Shown: positions 8,867 through 17,819, numbered from the stretch's first letter. The stretch is 64,000 nucleotides of DNA from Pantoea sp. At-9b (GCF_000175935.2 NC_014839.1:310001-374000); one strand, 5' to 3'. The notes: a model not told the origin generated them from the sequence alone. Numbers and translations: made by a program.

Positions 8867-9217
8867 GATGTGATGTCGAAAAGTTTCTCCTAACGGAAAG
8901 ATGAGTGAGAAACCCTATGACAGAAAGCAAATAAACGGAATTTCAGTGCCGGGTGCAGAAGCCCCTTCTTGGCCAGTAATTGCGTATGAAATCCTGTTGA
9001 GCCTACAGATGCCACCGGGATGCCTATCAGTGATGTGGATAACGGGATGGGCTATGTGGACTCTTAACTGTAATCCGCGGTTTAACGCCTTTAACGAATA
9101 ATTCTAAAAGAGAGAGTCACATCATTTGTGGCTGGCGGATAACATTCCCTCATTGAAGGGGCAAGACGATAAGGCGACAAGCTGGTGTAAGGCTGATCGT
9201 TCATGACAATCTGAGAG
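8867..9217. other. Intergenic stretch with unrecognised fragments
   Basis: A 66-codon frame from 8901 has no homology I recognise and poor protein character. Otherwise empty up to the IS6 left end. Confidence 0.35.
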
Positions 9218-9980
9218 TGCACTGTTGCAAAGTTCATGGAGAGGCGGCCATTTGTGTTATTGAAAGGCTCTACATTTCAAAGATTCTGCTCACCAGATGC
9301 ACCTCGCATAGGGAATCAATATAATAAAATGTTGAAGCCTGGCCTTTACGGATTGCACGCATCACCTCGATCCTTTTCAGCTTGCCATGGTCGCATTCAA
9401 TGACGTTATTCAGGTAGTTAATCTGTCTGAGCTCAACGTCAAGTGGAGATCTGCTTTCGCATTTGAGCAGAGTGAGTGCACGACCATAGGTAGGTGCTTT
9501 ATCCGTGTTATTAAATGGCGGGACCTGCCACTTCTTCACGTTATTGAGGATTTTAGCCAGTAACCGATATGCGGCTTTGTTGTTACGACGTGGTGAGATA
9601 TAAAAATCGACAGTGCGGTCCCTTCTTCCGACGGCCCGGTAAAGATAAGCCCTGCGGCCATTGACCTTCAGGTAAGTTTCGTCAGCGTGCCACGGGCAAA
9701 TATCGGAAGAGTTACGCCAGTACCAGCGCAGCCTTTTTTCATTTCTTGAGCGTAACGCTGAACCCAGCGGTAGATGGTCGAGTGTGCGACATTCACCTCA
9801 CCGCTCGCTCAGGCAGCATCTCCTGTAGCTCACGGTAGCTGATGCCGTATTTGCAGTACCAGCCTACCGCCAAAAGGCTGATGTCACGCTGAAAACGCCG
9901 GCCTTTGAATGGGTTTATGTGCTGCTCCGTCAGCAAAAGCAGACGATAGGTTTATTATATCCCAACTTTTGCAACAGGGC
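9218..9980 (-). mobile_element. IS6-family (IS26-like) element, decayed
   Basis: Left end TGCACTGTTGCAAAG and right end CTTTTGCAACAGGGC match the IS6-type inverted repeat GGCACTGTTGCAAA with one or two changes each. About 763 bp against about 820 bp for IS26, owing to an internal deletion in tnp. No matching 8-bp target duplication is seen. Confidence 0.8.
9268..9921 (-). pseudogene. IS6-family transposase pseudogene
   Basis: Reads NPFKGRRFQRDISLLAVGWY, then YCKYGISYRELQEMLPERAV, WYWRNSSDICPWHADETYLK and VIECDHGKLKR, ending LVSRIFEM. The start codon is ATA in place of ATG, there are frameshifts around 9740-9800, and about 20 residues after HGKLKR are missing. Part of the catalytic DDE core is recognisable but the protein cannot be made. 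Confidence 0.85.
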
Positions 9981-9981
9981 G

Positions 9982-10650
9982 TCAGGGTTATTTCTGCGCT
10001 TAACGCAGCTGACTACACCAACTTTCAAAATTATTCTGCCCTGGCCAGCGGGGTGATCGAGCTATACCAAGCGACTCCGTACATCGATTTCCATTATGGG
10101 AGTCGTCCTATATACCACGTCGCCCGAATTATTAACGTCGGACAGCTAAAATTAACTGCAAACTTCGCGGCCTCATTATTAAAGTGCTGTGGCCTTTTTA
10201 GGGTTCAGAACGGCGGCTATTGCTGCAAGGCTGAATCTACGGGGGCGTTCTCGTCTTATACCTATAACCTGAGTTGAGTAAATCCGGGTTCTGGCTCCCA
10301 AATGACTCTGCGTGTCGGCACCACCAATACAGGCTATATCATCACCACCTCAACTGCTGACAGGCCGCTTAAAAAGACACCACTTACCTGGGTCTTCGGC
10401 AGTAAGTAACATGCTTACTGAAGTCCTCAAGTGGAAAGTCTCTAGCTTCCGCTATAAGGCCCGTGGCATCGGAGATATTGAGAAACCTGGATTCATAGAA
10501 ATGACCTGGTGGAGGTTCACGCCAGACGGTTACAGGTGAAGGCCTGCGAGATGATTATGATATTGAGGCTGACCCCAATGGGATAGAAGATTTGTACACT
10601 CTGGACCAGGTTGTCTTGATAGCCAAACTCACGATGGCTGTACAGGTGCA
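9982..10650 (+). pseudogene. Phage tail-fibre/tail-spike C-terminal remnant
   Basis: Broken plus-strand frames read GVRVISALNAADYTNFQNYS, ATPYIDFHYGSRPIYHVARI, GSQMTLRVGTTNTGYIITTS, then SSFRYKARGIGDIEKPGFIE and DDYDIEADPNGIEDLYTLDQ. The IDFHY repeat style is common in tail fibres, and the final part looks like an S74-type intramolecular chaperone region. Multiple stops and frame changes are present. The IS6 element lies at the 5' edge. Confidence 0.6.
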
Positions 10651-10731
10651 ATAGCAGCTGATATGCGCCCAGAACGAAGCGATGTATGTCATACAAAATC
10701 GCATCGCGGGAAGACGCCGGTTCGTAAAAAA

Positions 10732-10768
10732 GCCCGCGTTAAGGGAAAGTAATAAAGTAAACGCGGGC
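10732..10768 (-). terminator. Minus-strand intrinsic terminator
   Basis: GCCCGCGTT pairs with AACGCGGGC across a 19-base loop, with AAAAAA to its left on plus (U-run on minus). Confidence 0.6.
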
Positions 10769-10907
10769 AATATTACCTGGATAATGAAGATGCGGCATGC
10801 TGGTAAGACATACCACAGCTTAATCTTGGCAGAACCAGGCGGAAATGTCAGATTATTAGGAAATCAATGGAAGCTTTTACGACGGGTGCGCAACTCAATA
10901 AAAGACG

Positions 10908-10934
10908 CCCGGGTTGCCCTTGAGTTCAACCCGG
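10908..10934 (-). terminator. Minus-strand terminator-like hairpin
   Basis: CCGGGTT...AACCCGG stem with AATAAAAGACG to its left. Weaker U-run than its neighbours. Confidence 0.4.
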
Positions 10935-11161
10935 ACGGAAGCAATGCGAGGATAATAGTTTTCATTATAATGACCAATGATTTTTACAGTATCAGCCTGA
11001 CGTTTTCAATAAAAAATCCCGCGCTTTTTGTGGAAATTATAAAATTTAATGAAATTTGCGCCAGTTGAAATCGCGAACACAATCTAGTACCTTTGACATG
11101 CTTAACTCAGGAATGATTTCAATCCTAACGATTAGGAATCTATTCTTCTATTGACAAAAAA

Positions 11162-11175
11162 GCCCGATAGCGGGC
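11162..11175 (-). terminator. Minus-strand intrinsic terminator
   Basis: GCCCG-ATAG-CGGGC directly right of AAAAAA; a compact stem with U-run on minus. Confidence 0.55.
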
Positions 11176-11285
11176 GGGCTGTGATAAGTAGTTTCTCCAG
11201 CGTACGGACACTACAGCTCAGCGCATGTCTGTGATGTATGTCGCACTTTGCGTTTAACAACACTTATTACTAGTGCAAAAAAAAT

Positions 11286-11313
11286 CCCGGAGCGGTGATA
11301 GCATTACTCCGGA
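11286..11313 (-). terminator. Minus-strand terminator downstream of the small membrane-protein cluster
   Basis: CCGGAG...CTCCGG stem with AAAAAAAAT on its left. It is the first terminator downstream of the three tiny minus-strand genes at 11456-11806. Confidence 0.55.
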
Positions 11314-11455
11314 GGAGAGTGATAACGCATAGTTATTTTATTTATCTGGCAAGCCCGGCGTTCTGCCAGGATATTCCTATAATGATTTAAGTCCTTCCCG
11401 CGTGTCTAACATGGACTAAGTCGTGATAATTAAACGACATTTATAACCAACCACA

Positions 11456-11542
11456 CTAACCCAATCCCGCAATAAACAGTAGGATGGTTAACAATATAGA
11501 TATTACAGCCAACCTTTTTAAAGACTTCTTGAGAATGATCAT
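11456..11542 (-). CDS. 28-aa small membrane protein, unrecognised
   Basis: Reads MIILKKSLKRLAVISILLTI followed by LLFIAGLG: a basic N-terminus and one hydrophobic helix. It lies 29 bases downstream of the yoaK-like gene, where E. coli has yoaJ, but the sequence is not convincingly YoaJ. AAAGG abuts the ATG, so the ribosome site is poor and the exact start is uncertain. Confidence 0.45.
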   Translation of the reverse strand: MIILKKSLKRLAVISILLTILLFIAGLG

Positions 11543-11571
11543 CCTTTCACTCTTTTTTAATGTCTTTTACA

Positions 11572-11670
11572 TTAACCACCGGGTGCATAAGCTCCGCTGG
11601 CGATGAACCAAACCAGCAGTGTTATACCAGCGACTATGATAGCAACCGGGAACAGGTAACCAATTTTCAT
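11572..11670 (-). CDS. yoaK: YoaK-like 32-aa small membrane protein
   Basis: Reads MKIGYLFPVAIIVAGITLLV followed by WFIASGAYAPGG. It matches E. coli YoaK (MRIGIIFPVVIFITAVVFLA, then WFFIGGYAAPGA, from memory) in length (32), the xIGxxFPV start, the WF pair and the YAxPG end. Inner-membrane single-pass small protein of unknown role. GAGAAAG provides a ribosome site upstream of ATG. Part of a three-gene cluster of tiny membrane proteins. Confidence 0.7.
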   Translation of the reverse strand: MKIGYLFPVAIIVAGITLLVWFIASGAYAPGG

Positions 11671-11713
11671 GCTTTCTCCAGTCAAAAAAAACTCTTAGCC
11701 ATGTGATTGATAG

Positions 11714-11806
11714 TCACCAAGGGAAAGGACTGTAATCCGTCATAGCCAGGAAGATAAGAATTATCACTGTCAACGTTATGAACGCCGGAATTATCAGGTG
11801 TCTCAT
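11714..11806 (-). CDS. 30-aa small membrane protein, unrecognised
   Basis: Reads MRHLIIPAFITLTVIILIFL followed by AMTDYSPFPW: one strongly hydrophobic helix and a short aromatic tail. It lies 43 bases upstream of the yoaK-like gene on the same strand. No strong Shine-Dalgarno. Plausible as the first gene of a small-protein cluster. Confidence 0.4.
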   Translation of the reverse strand: MRHLIIPAFITLTVIILIFLAMTDYSPFPW

Positions 11807-11921
11807 AATATGTGATTTTTCAGTTTTGAGCGCACTCTCTACACTTGCGAGAACATGAATTTATATCGTACAGGTTGTGATGACGTGATCTCAATACTGT
11901 TTATTAATCATGAAAAAAGCC

Positions 11922-11931
11922 CGCACAGGCG
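11922..11931. repeat. IS4-family target-site duplication, left copy
   Basis: CGCACAGGCG, identical to 13242-13251. Confidence 0.85.
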
Positions 11932-13241
11932 CTGAGGAATCCCCAGTAATGAGCGGGTGAAAAAGGACAGGCGTAGAGTTTTTTGATCTACTGATTGTGC
12001 AACCAATTCAATGAGATCACCTCTATGCCTGCTCGCCAAGTATGTCAAAATTTCTTCCGTGATGCGTTAGCACAATTTCACAAATACCGACAAAATGCTT
12101 TGTTGGATGCCACCATTCGCCTTAACAATGGCGCATCACTGACGCTGACCAGCATCGGGCGTTACTTACCCGGTTCGGCTCAGGTCAAAAATAAAATCAA
12201 ACGCGTTGATCGTCTGCTCGGCAATGAATCTCTTCAGAACGATATTCCCCTGATTTTTAGAAGCATTATCTCACTGCTGACAAGTCAGTTATCTCTGTGT
12301 GTTATTGCTGTTGACTGGAGCGGCTATCCGTCACAGGAATATCATGTACTCCGCGCCAGCCTCCTTTGCGACGGGTGTTCAATCCCCCTGTTGAGCTGGA
12401 TAGTCCCATCGGAAAAGCAGCAGAATACTCAGATACAGCAGGCCTTTCTTAATGCCCTTGCTGATGCGGTTAACCCGAAGGCCAGAGTCATCATCGTTAC
12501 TGATGCGGGTTTCCTTAATGCCTGGTTCCGACATATCAAATCACTCTGATGGGATTTTATCGGACAAATCAGGGGCAATATCCAGATGCGGCTGAACAGT
12601 AAAGGTGAATACTGGTTCAGGCGTCAGGAATTACAGGCCAGCAGTAAGCCGGAATATCTGGGACCGGGCACCCTTGCAAAAGCCGAATAAACCCGGTGTG
12701 ATGGTCACTTCTATCTTCATAAAAAAGAACCGAAAGACCGGAAGCATAAGCGCTCCCGGTGCCGGATAAAGCGTGAAGCACAGGCACGGGATGGTCGTTC
12801 CTCAGCAAAAGACCCCTGGCTGTTCTTCAGCAGCACAGATAATTTTAAGCCCGTGAAATCATGAAGTTGTACAGCCGTCGCATGCAAATAGAACAGAACT
12901 TCCGTGATGTGAAAAGCGAGCGCTTTGGGTTCGGCCTGCGGGCGAGTTACAGCCGCCCTGCAGGAAGAATACTGGTTCTGAGCCTGCTGGCAACATTGAG
13001 CACAACAGTGCTGTGGCTTATTGGCTATCATGCTGAAAATTGAGGATTACATCTGAGATGCCAAGCCAACAGTATTAAATCGCGGCGGGTCATCTCATAC
13101 CTGACGTTAGCGGAGAATGTCATGCGCCTCTCTCAGCTAATTTTAAGACGAATGGTGCTTAGCACCATTCTTAAGCACCTCGCCAAAACCTACCGAAATA
13201 TGGTGTTGGTTTATTAGCGCTGATTTATGGGGATCCCTCAG
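11932..13241 (+). mobile_element. IS4-family element, 1310 bp, with 10-bp target duplication
   Basis: Left end CTGAGGAATCCCCAGTAAT and right end (reverse complement) CTGAGGGATCCCCATAAAT form the terminal inverted repeats. The flanks carry CGCACAGGCG on both sides. Removing the element restores GCCCGC-ACAG-GCGGGT next to AAAAAA, an intact minus-strand terminator, so the insertion split a terminator stem. Confidence 0.88.
12025..13217 (+). pseudogene. IS4-family transposase pseudogene
   Basis: The N-terminal half reads SLTLTSIGRYLPGSAQVKNK, IKRVDRLLGN, VIAVDWSGYPSQEYHVLRAS and IIVTDAGFLNAWF, the first catalytic Asp regions of IS4-type (IS10-like) transposases. A TGA after HIKSL (12547) ends that frame. 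Later pieces include LYSRRMQIEQNFRDVKSERF with FGFGLRASYS, the YREK-like signature with the catalytic Glu. Several stops and frame changes make it inactive although the IS ends are intact. Confidence 0.85.
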
Positions 13242-13251
13242 CGCACAGGCG
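13242..13251. repeat. IS4-family target-site duplication, right copy
   Basis: CGCACAGGCG, identical to 11922-11931. Confidence 0.85.
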
Positions 13252-13410
13252 GGTAAAGAATCATGGAAAACGCTCGGACGCAACACGTCTTTCTGCTGCA
13301 TGTTGTATAGCTCAACGCGAGAAAGGTGGATGGGGCTGTAAAGGGCACTAAACCCCGTTAGCCATCATCTGTGATAAGCTATCCTGAGCAAAAAACGATC
13401 GGGGTGGTGT

Positions 13411-13611
13411 ATGGCTATGGTAAGAGTCTATAAATTTCGTCGTTACGAAATCACTACGGATGAGGTTGTTACCGGTAAAAGGTATGCAACTGAGCAGGGC
13501 ATCAAGCAGTTATGCGCAGAAATTATTCTGGGAACGGGAGTTGACATAAGTGATGTGTTTGTAGACGCAGATGGAATGGTCAAAATAGGGGTTGACCCGA
13601 CATTGAGTTGA
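13411..13611 (+). CDS. 66-aa hypothetical protein
   Basis: Begins MAMVRVYKFRRYEITTDEVV and continues TGKRYATEQGIKQLCAEIIL. Mixed alpha/beta character with no membrane segment; not a family I know. Preceded by a G-rich stretch (GGGGTGG) serving as a poor ribosome site; MVRVYK at 13417 is an alternative start. It lies 78 bases upstream of a second small gene, so the two may be co-transcribed. Confidence 0.5.
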   Translation: MAMVRVYKFRRYEITTDEVVTGKRYATEQGIKQLCAEIILGTGVDISDVFVDADGMVKIGVDPTLS

Positions 13612-13689
13612 CTTCTTTGCTTAAAAGAACGCTTACGTTAAGTCACGGCCATGTTCTTCTTGGCGCAAGAAATGAACAGGAGGGGAGTT

Positions 13690-13893
13690 GTGGAGATGGA
13701 TGGAGAGTTTTTCGGAAATCTGCATCCTGACGTGATGCATGTGCTTGGTACGGCTCTAATGCAATTGCTGGTAGATGAGGCTGAGCTATCGAGAGAGGCA
13801 CTGGTGGAGACTATCAAGGTACTATATCAGGATGGAGATGCGGATTTAGCGGTAGAGCTGGCGGTTGATGTGTTGAAGTTTCCGAGAGGCTGA
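13690..13893 (+). CDS. 67-aa acidic helical protein, possibly AriR/YmgB-like
   Basis: GTG start chosen because AGGAGG lies six bases upstream; ATG at 13696 is the alternative. Reads HPDVMHVLGTALMQLLVDEA, then ELSREALVETIKVL and ending ELAVDVLKF. The VLGxAxxxLLxxxxxLsxxAlvexi pattern resembles the small YmgB/AriR biofilm and acid-resistance family, but the match is by pattern only. Confidence 0.5.
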   Translation: MEMDGEFFGNLHPDVMHVLGTALMQLLVDEAELSREALVETIKVLYQDGDADLAVELAVDVLKFPRG

Positions 13894-14047
13894 AACCAAA
13901 AAATTCCGCTCAGGGCGGGAAAGATGGGGAAAACCATAATGAAAGCTTCTCGTAGCACCACGTATGCTGTGTTACCTCTTAAATTTAGTCGATGACCTGA
14001 ACTGGTATGTCGGGTTAGTGTAAATCCGGAAGATTCTGCAAAAAAAT

Positions 14048-14074
14048 CCCGGAGGAGGGTCACCAAACTCCGGG
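14048..14074 (-). terminator. Minus-strand intrinsic terminator
   Basis: CCCGGAG...CTCCGGG stem with AAAAAA on the left (U-run on minus). Confidence 0.6.
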
Positions 14075-14204
14075 CAAATACAGTCATAAAGCACTACTCC
14101 ACTTAGGTAATACTTGGATCTGATAAATTTATACTCGGCCGCCATTAACTAGGCAATGTATGTAGTTAACATGTTAAATAATTAAGATTTTCTCCATAAA
14201 AAAA

Positions 14205-14236
14205 GCCCGCGCTCCGGGATTGTATAGTGCGCGGGC
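14205..14236 (-). terminator. Minus-strand intrinsic terminator
   Basis: GCCCGCGC...GCGCGGGC stem with AAAAAAA on the left; the first terminator downstream of the minus-strand gene at 14460-14663. Confidence 0.65.
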
Positions 14237-14459
14237 GAAGATTACCTCGGATTTTAGAGCAACATGTTGATGCTATGCTGCATAAAGAAAGTTTAGCCCT
14301 CGACATCAGATGAGCAAAAATTTCGCGGACACGAGGTTGTCTGACTTATTGCAAGGGAACATAGACCTCAGAAAAAGGAGCGCTAATATTAGCTTGTCTT
14401 AACGAAATGGAACTTTGGTGACGGATAAGCTTGACCTGCTCCCCTTCGATTCAGAAAGA

Positions 14460-14663
14460 CTATTCGGACTTCTTACGGAGAAGATTTGCTGCATCTCGTG
14501 CAAAAGCTTTGACTTGTAAATCCTTTGAAGAGGATGCCATTCTTTCAAGTTCATACAAAATGTTGGCCTTACTTGTTTCGGTCCCTCTCGCTGTTAGCTC
14601 AATGACTGCTGCTCCAATAGCGCATCCAATCATCCCCGCCCTGTACGATCTGATTTTGTTCAT
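14460..14663 (-). CDS. 67-aa hypothetical protein
   Basis: Begins MNKIRSYRAGMIGCAIGAAV and continues IELTARGTETSKANILYELE, ending NLLRKKSE. A Gly/Ala-rich N-terminal patch is followed by a helical, charged C-terminus. No family recognised. Weak ribosome site. A strong terminator lies 223 bases downstream. Confidence 0.45.
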   Translation of the reverse strand: MNKIRSYRAGMIGCAIGAAVIELTARGTETSKANILYELERMASSSKDLQVKAFARDAANLLRKKSE

Positions 14664-14984
14664 GATACATAAACGTGTTATCAGTTTGACTTAGTATAAA
14701 AATAGACCGGAACAACGATCTTTCAAGATGATGTAACGTACTAACTTATATGGATATTAGCCAGAGATACAAATTTATCCCCCAGTTGCGGGCTTTTTTC
14801 ACTACGCGAGTTATTATTTTGTTCAGTAGATGAACATAAAAAGCAGAGACAGTCTGATGAGATGTTTTTCTCATCTCCTCTAAACGAACGCCATGGACAA
14901 ACGCTGATCGTTTGACCGGTTCCTCGTCTATTTATACACGGCAATGTGAGTAACATTTGCGGCATTTGTAATTAAAACGGCTAG
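14664..14984. other. Intergenic stretch
   Basis: No convincing gene; short frames only. Confidence 0.35.
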
Positions 14985-15185
14985 CTACTTCCGCTCCTCG
15001 CGCACAGCTAAAATCACGGCGCTGTAGCCGCTGGATGGGTTTGCCTGCCTAGGTTTTTCCTCCTTCATAAAGGATAGCGTGTTCTGCATTTGCTCCGCGC
15101 TGACGCTATTCAAAATGAAAGATCGGGATCTTTTAGCCCCTTTTGCTCCCGGCATACTGTACATCAGCCCGGCCGCGCTAACCAC
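14985..15185 (-). CDS. Possible remnant of a hypothetical protein (66 aa visible)
   Basis: Frame reads AAGLMYSMPGAKGAKRSRSF, ILNSVSAEQMQNTLSFMKEE and ends AVILAVREERK. Protein character is good and the open frame continues upstream of the first GTG (AEQGVSAELTGLVV) to a stop near 15226 without an ATG, so the 5' end looks lost. Not recognised. Confidence 0.3.
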   Translation of the reverse strand: MVSAAGLMYSMPGAKGAKRSRSFILNSVSAEQMQNTLSFMKEEKPRQANPSSGYSAVILAVREERK

Positions 15186-15189
15186 CAGG

Positions 15190-15544
15190 CCGGTAAGCTC
15201 CGCCGAAACACCCTGTTCGGCGATTCAGGCCTGACGGCGTCTGATGGCAACGGCAATATTAACCTCTGCAGTTGGCTGACCGCCGGCGCTCTCACTGATC
15301 ACATCTCACTGTGTCCGCTGAGGTCGTCCGCGTTATGGGCGGCTGTGTTCCTGTCCTTCTGAAGCCGTGGTCGTGTGTCGGTCAGTACAGCGTGAAGGGT
15401 TATTCAGTAGCCACATCAGTTGTCCAGCACAAGGGTGAAATGCACGTTGGGGGCGCCCTTGTGCCACTCCCCTGACGTGGATCCCCGGCCCTCAACCGCG
15501 ACGAACTCACCGGAACATCGAAAATGACAGCAGAGGAGCTTTAC
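15190..15544. other. Relic of a GC-rich leading-region element
   Basis: Contains diverged matches, in order, to the elements at 49470 and 55023: TCTGATGGCAACGGC (TCTGATGGCGAAGG there), GGCTGTGTTCCTGTCC and CGCGACGAACTCACCGGAAC just before an MSTKHIKGTASES-type gene start. Interpreted as an old copy of the same plasmid element. Confidence 0.4.
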
Positions 15545-15667
15545 ATGAGCACAAAACATATTAAGGGCACCGCTTCAGAATCTATCGAATCATCAGATGA
15601 AAACGTCAATGACAATGTGCGGTTTTCAGCCGCCTTCATGTGCCCGATGAGCAGGGTAACTATGTAA
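15545..15667 (+). pseudogene. Truncated relative of the leading-region MNTQNVN-type gene
   Basis: 40 codons: MSTKHIKGTASESIESSDEN then VNDNVRFSAAF. The start resembles the intact gene at 55414 (MNTQNVNTAASESTETRGKG), including spacing after the shared CGCGA-GAACTCACCG leader; the rest is lost. AGAGGAG provides the ribosome site. Its TAA overlaps the next ATG (TAATG). Confidence 0.45.
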
Positions 15668-16128
15668 TGGCGGCTGACAATTAGATCCTGGCGGAAGCGG
15701 TGCTGGCGATTGATTATCGTGAGCCTACAGGCACGCTTTTCGCATCTTCTGCAGTGTCAGCGACGTTTTTTAGAGCGAAGTTTGTCGGACGTGAGCGTGA
15801 AGTGTTTGCGGTGGCGTTTCTTAATAACCAGCACCAACTGCTGGCGTATTAAGAAGTTTTTCAGATTTCGCTTGCGAGTGTTGCGATTCATCCGCGTGTA
15901 ATTGTTTGCCGGGCGCTAGAGCTGAATGCTGCTGCCGTCATTCTCAGTCATAATCACCCGTCATTTCCCACAGAGCCATCAAGTGCGGATATTGCCATCA
16001 CGGTGCTATTAAAGACGGTGCTGGACATGGTGGCGGTGAGGGGCATCGATCGCATTATCATCGCGGGTAACGAAACGGTGTCTCTTGCAGAAAAGGGTCA
16101 CCTTAATGACTTAGTTATCATAACCTAA
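15667..16128 (+). pseudogene. YeeS/RadC-family JAB-domain protein, two in-frame stops
   Basis: One continuous frame interrupted by TAG (15682) and TAA (15850). It reads FVGREREVFAVAFLNNQHQL, then IHPRVIVCRALELNAAAVIL, SHNHPSFPTEPSSADIAITV and IDRIIIAGNETVSLAEKGHL. The HxHP...S..D metal motif of the JAMM/RadC domain is intact. Homologues (yeeS/ykfG in E. coli CP4-type islands, plasmid leading regions) accompany antirestriction genes. Inactive unless stops are read through. Confidence 0.8.
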
Positions 16129-16149
16129 CTTTCTTGTTCGCTTTTCTCT

Positions 16150-16163
16150 CAGGATATATCCTG
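16150..16163. promoter_or_regulatory. Perfect palindrome upstream of the ABC ATPase gene, candidate GntR operator
   Basis: CAGGATATATCCTG is a perfect 14-bp palindrome, 30 bases before the ATPase ATG. CATGATATATCCTA in the gntR/binding-protein intergenic region (25332-25345) matches it at 12 of 14 positions. Confidence 0.6.
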
Positions 16164-16193
16164 TCTCTTCCCGCAATTCGGACTGATTATCTT

Positions 16194-17801
16194 ATGAAAA
16201 CAGCCATGCGCCTGCTCTGCGTTGAACACCTCAATCTGGAAACTCAGGACCAACGTCTGCTGGTGGACAATATTTCGTTCCATCTCGATCAACGTGAAAT
16301 TCTGGCGCTGGTGGGGGAGTCTGGCTCCGGAAAGACGCTCACCTCATTGGCATTGATGAATTTGTTGCCGTCAGGCGTGCAGAAAACCTCGGGCATCATT
16401 CGTTTTCACGGAGAGGAACTGGATGCAGGGCGCACAGCCGCTTTGCGGGGTTGCCGTATTGCGACGGTATTTCAGGAACCCATGACCAGTATGAATCCAA
16501 CGCTGCGCATTGGTGAGCAAATTGCAGAAGTATTGGTACGTCACCGGCAGTTCAGCTGGAAGCAGGCGCAGCTCGAAGCGATAGCGCTCCTCGACCGCGT
16601 TGGTATTGTGGATCCTGCACAGCGTGCCCGCCAGTATATTCATCAGCTCTCGGGCGGAATGCGTCAGCGAGTAATGATAGCCAGTGCCATCAGCGGACAG
16701 CCTGACGTGTTGATTGCTGACGAACCGACGACGGCGTTGGATGTGACTATCCAGGTGCAAATCTTATCATTATTACAAGAGTTGCAGCAGGAGATGGGGA
16801 TGGGGATGTTGTTAATCACCCATGATCTCTCCGTCGTGGCGAGTTATGCGCACCGGGTCTGCGTCATGCAGCAGGGGCAGTTGGTGGAGCAGGGGAATGT
16901 CGTTGATACGTTGGGTGCACCCCGCCACGACTATACGCGTAAGTTGATTGGCGCATCGTTGTCTGCACTCCCCGCTGCCCGTCAGGTGCACACAAGCGGA
17001 ACACCATTGCTTCGTCTACGCGATATCTGCAAAAGTTACCCCACGGCGAGGTGCCTGCCGTTAATGCTCGGTAAGCGTCTGACTGTGCTGCATCCCACCA
17101 GTCTGGATATTCAGCCCGGTGAAATTGTCGGACTGATTGGTGAATCCGGCTCGGGTAAAACAACCCTCGGTAGCGCGGCGATCGGTCTCATTGAAGCAGA
17201 CAGCGGTGAGATTTTGTTTGAAGGAAAACCGCTGAGAGGTCGCCAGCTGAATAACTTACGTCGTCACAGCCAAATCATCTTCCAGGATCCTTATGCCAGC
17301 CTGAACCCCAAGATCGCCGTGGGGGAACAGATTGCCGAACCGCTGCGCGTCTGGCAGTTGCGACACGGAGCGGCAATCAATGCACGTGTTCACGAATTGT
17401 TAACACTAGTAGGATTAAAACCTGAGGATGCGAACCGTCTGCCCAGCGCCTTCTCTGGTGGTCAACGTCAACGCATCGCGATTGCCAGAGCCCTGGCGAT
17501 GGAACCTAAACTGCTGGTGGCGGATGAGGCTGTAGCCGCACTGGATCTTTCTGTGCGTGGGCAAATTCTGGCTTTGTTCAGAGCGTTGCGTGACAAGCTT
17601 GAGTTGTCTGTACTGTTTATCAGCCACGATCTCAGCGCGGTGCAGCAGTTGTGCGATCGTGTCATCGTGATGTATCACGGCAGAATTGTTGAATCGGGTG
17701 ACACCGCGCAGGTGGTTGAACAGCCGCAGGAAGATTACACGCGCCAGCTTTTGGCTGCTGCACCCAATGTGCAACAGGCTCTGGCACGGCGTACAAATTA
17801 A
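16194..17801 (+). CDS. Two-domain ABC transporter ATPase of the peptide/glutathione import type (GsiA-like)
   Basis: 535 residues; a fused pair of ATPase domains such as GsiA/DppD-F fusions that energise peptide importers. Domain 1 has Walker A GESGSGKT, signature LSGGMRQRV and Walker B VLIADEPTTALD; domain 2 has GESGSGKT, FSGGQRQRIAIARAL and LLVADEAVAALD (DEA in place of DEP). ATG at 16194 or 16206 are both possible, with no strong ribosome site. It converges on the sulfurtransferase gene (18-base gap), so it is separated from its permeases by the whole operon. The shared palindrome upstream suggests common regulation. Confidence 0.9.
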   Translation: MKTAMRLLCVEHLNLETQDQRLLVDNISFHLDQREILALVGESGSGKTLTSLALMNLLPSGVQKTSGIIRFHGEELDAGRTAALRGCRIATVFQEPMTSMNPTLRIGEQIAEVLVRHRQFSWKQAQLEAIALLDRVGIVDPAQRARQYIHQLSGGMRQRVMIASAISGQPDVLIADEPTTALDVTIQVQILSLLQELQQEMGMGMLLITHDLSVVASYAHRVCVMQQGQLVEQGNVVDTLGAPRHDYTRKLIGASLSALPAARQVHTSGTPLLRLRDICKSYPTARCLPLMLGKRLTVLHPTSLDIQPGEIVGLIGESGSGKTTLGSAAIGLIEADSGEILFEGKPLRGRQLNNLRRHSQIIFQDPYASLNPKIAVGEQIAEPLRVWQLRHGAAINARVHELLTLVGLKPEDANRLPSAFSGGQRQRIAIARALAMEPKLLVADEAVAALDLSVRGQILALFRALRDKLELSVLFISHDLSAVQQLCDRVIVMYHGRIVESGDTAQVVEQPQEDYTRQLLAAAPNVQQALARRTN

Positions 17802-17819
17802 CCCGGCTGACGCATCGTA

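Larger units (their letters stand above)
10651..11455. other. Gene-poor region rich in minus-strand terminator hairpins
   Basis: No gene I trust; a 128-codon plus frame (10682-11068) spans two hairpins and lacks protein character. Four hairpins with A-runs on their left side, hence minus-strand terminators, are listed separately. Confidence 0.45.
13894..14459. other. Intergenic stretch with two minus-strand terminators
   Basis: No gene seen; hairpins listed separately. Confidence 0.4.

Noticed and set aside
9218..9980. IS6 element checked for an 8-bp target duplication
   Set aside because: Flanking octamers do not match; no duplication claimed.
10682..11068. 128-codon plus frame
   Set aside because: Runs through two intrinsic-terminator hairpins, no family match, poor composition.
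14741..14965. 74-codon minus frame
   Set aside because: No ribosome site, mixed composition, no recognisable homology.
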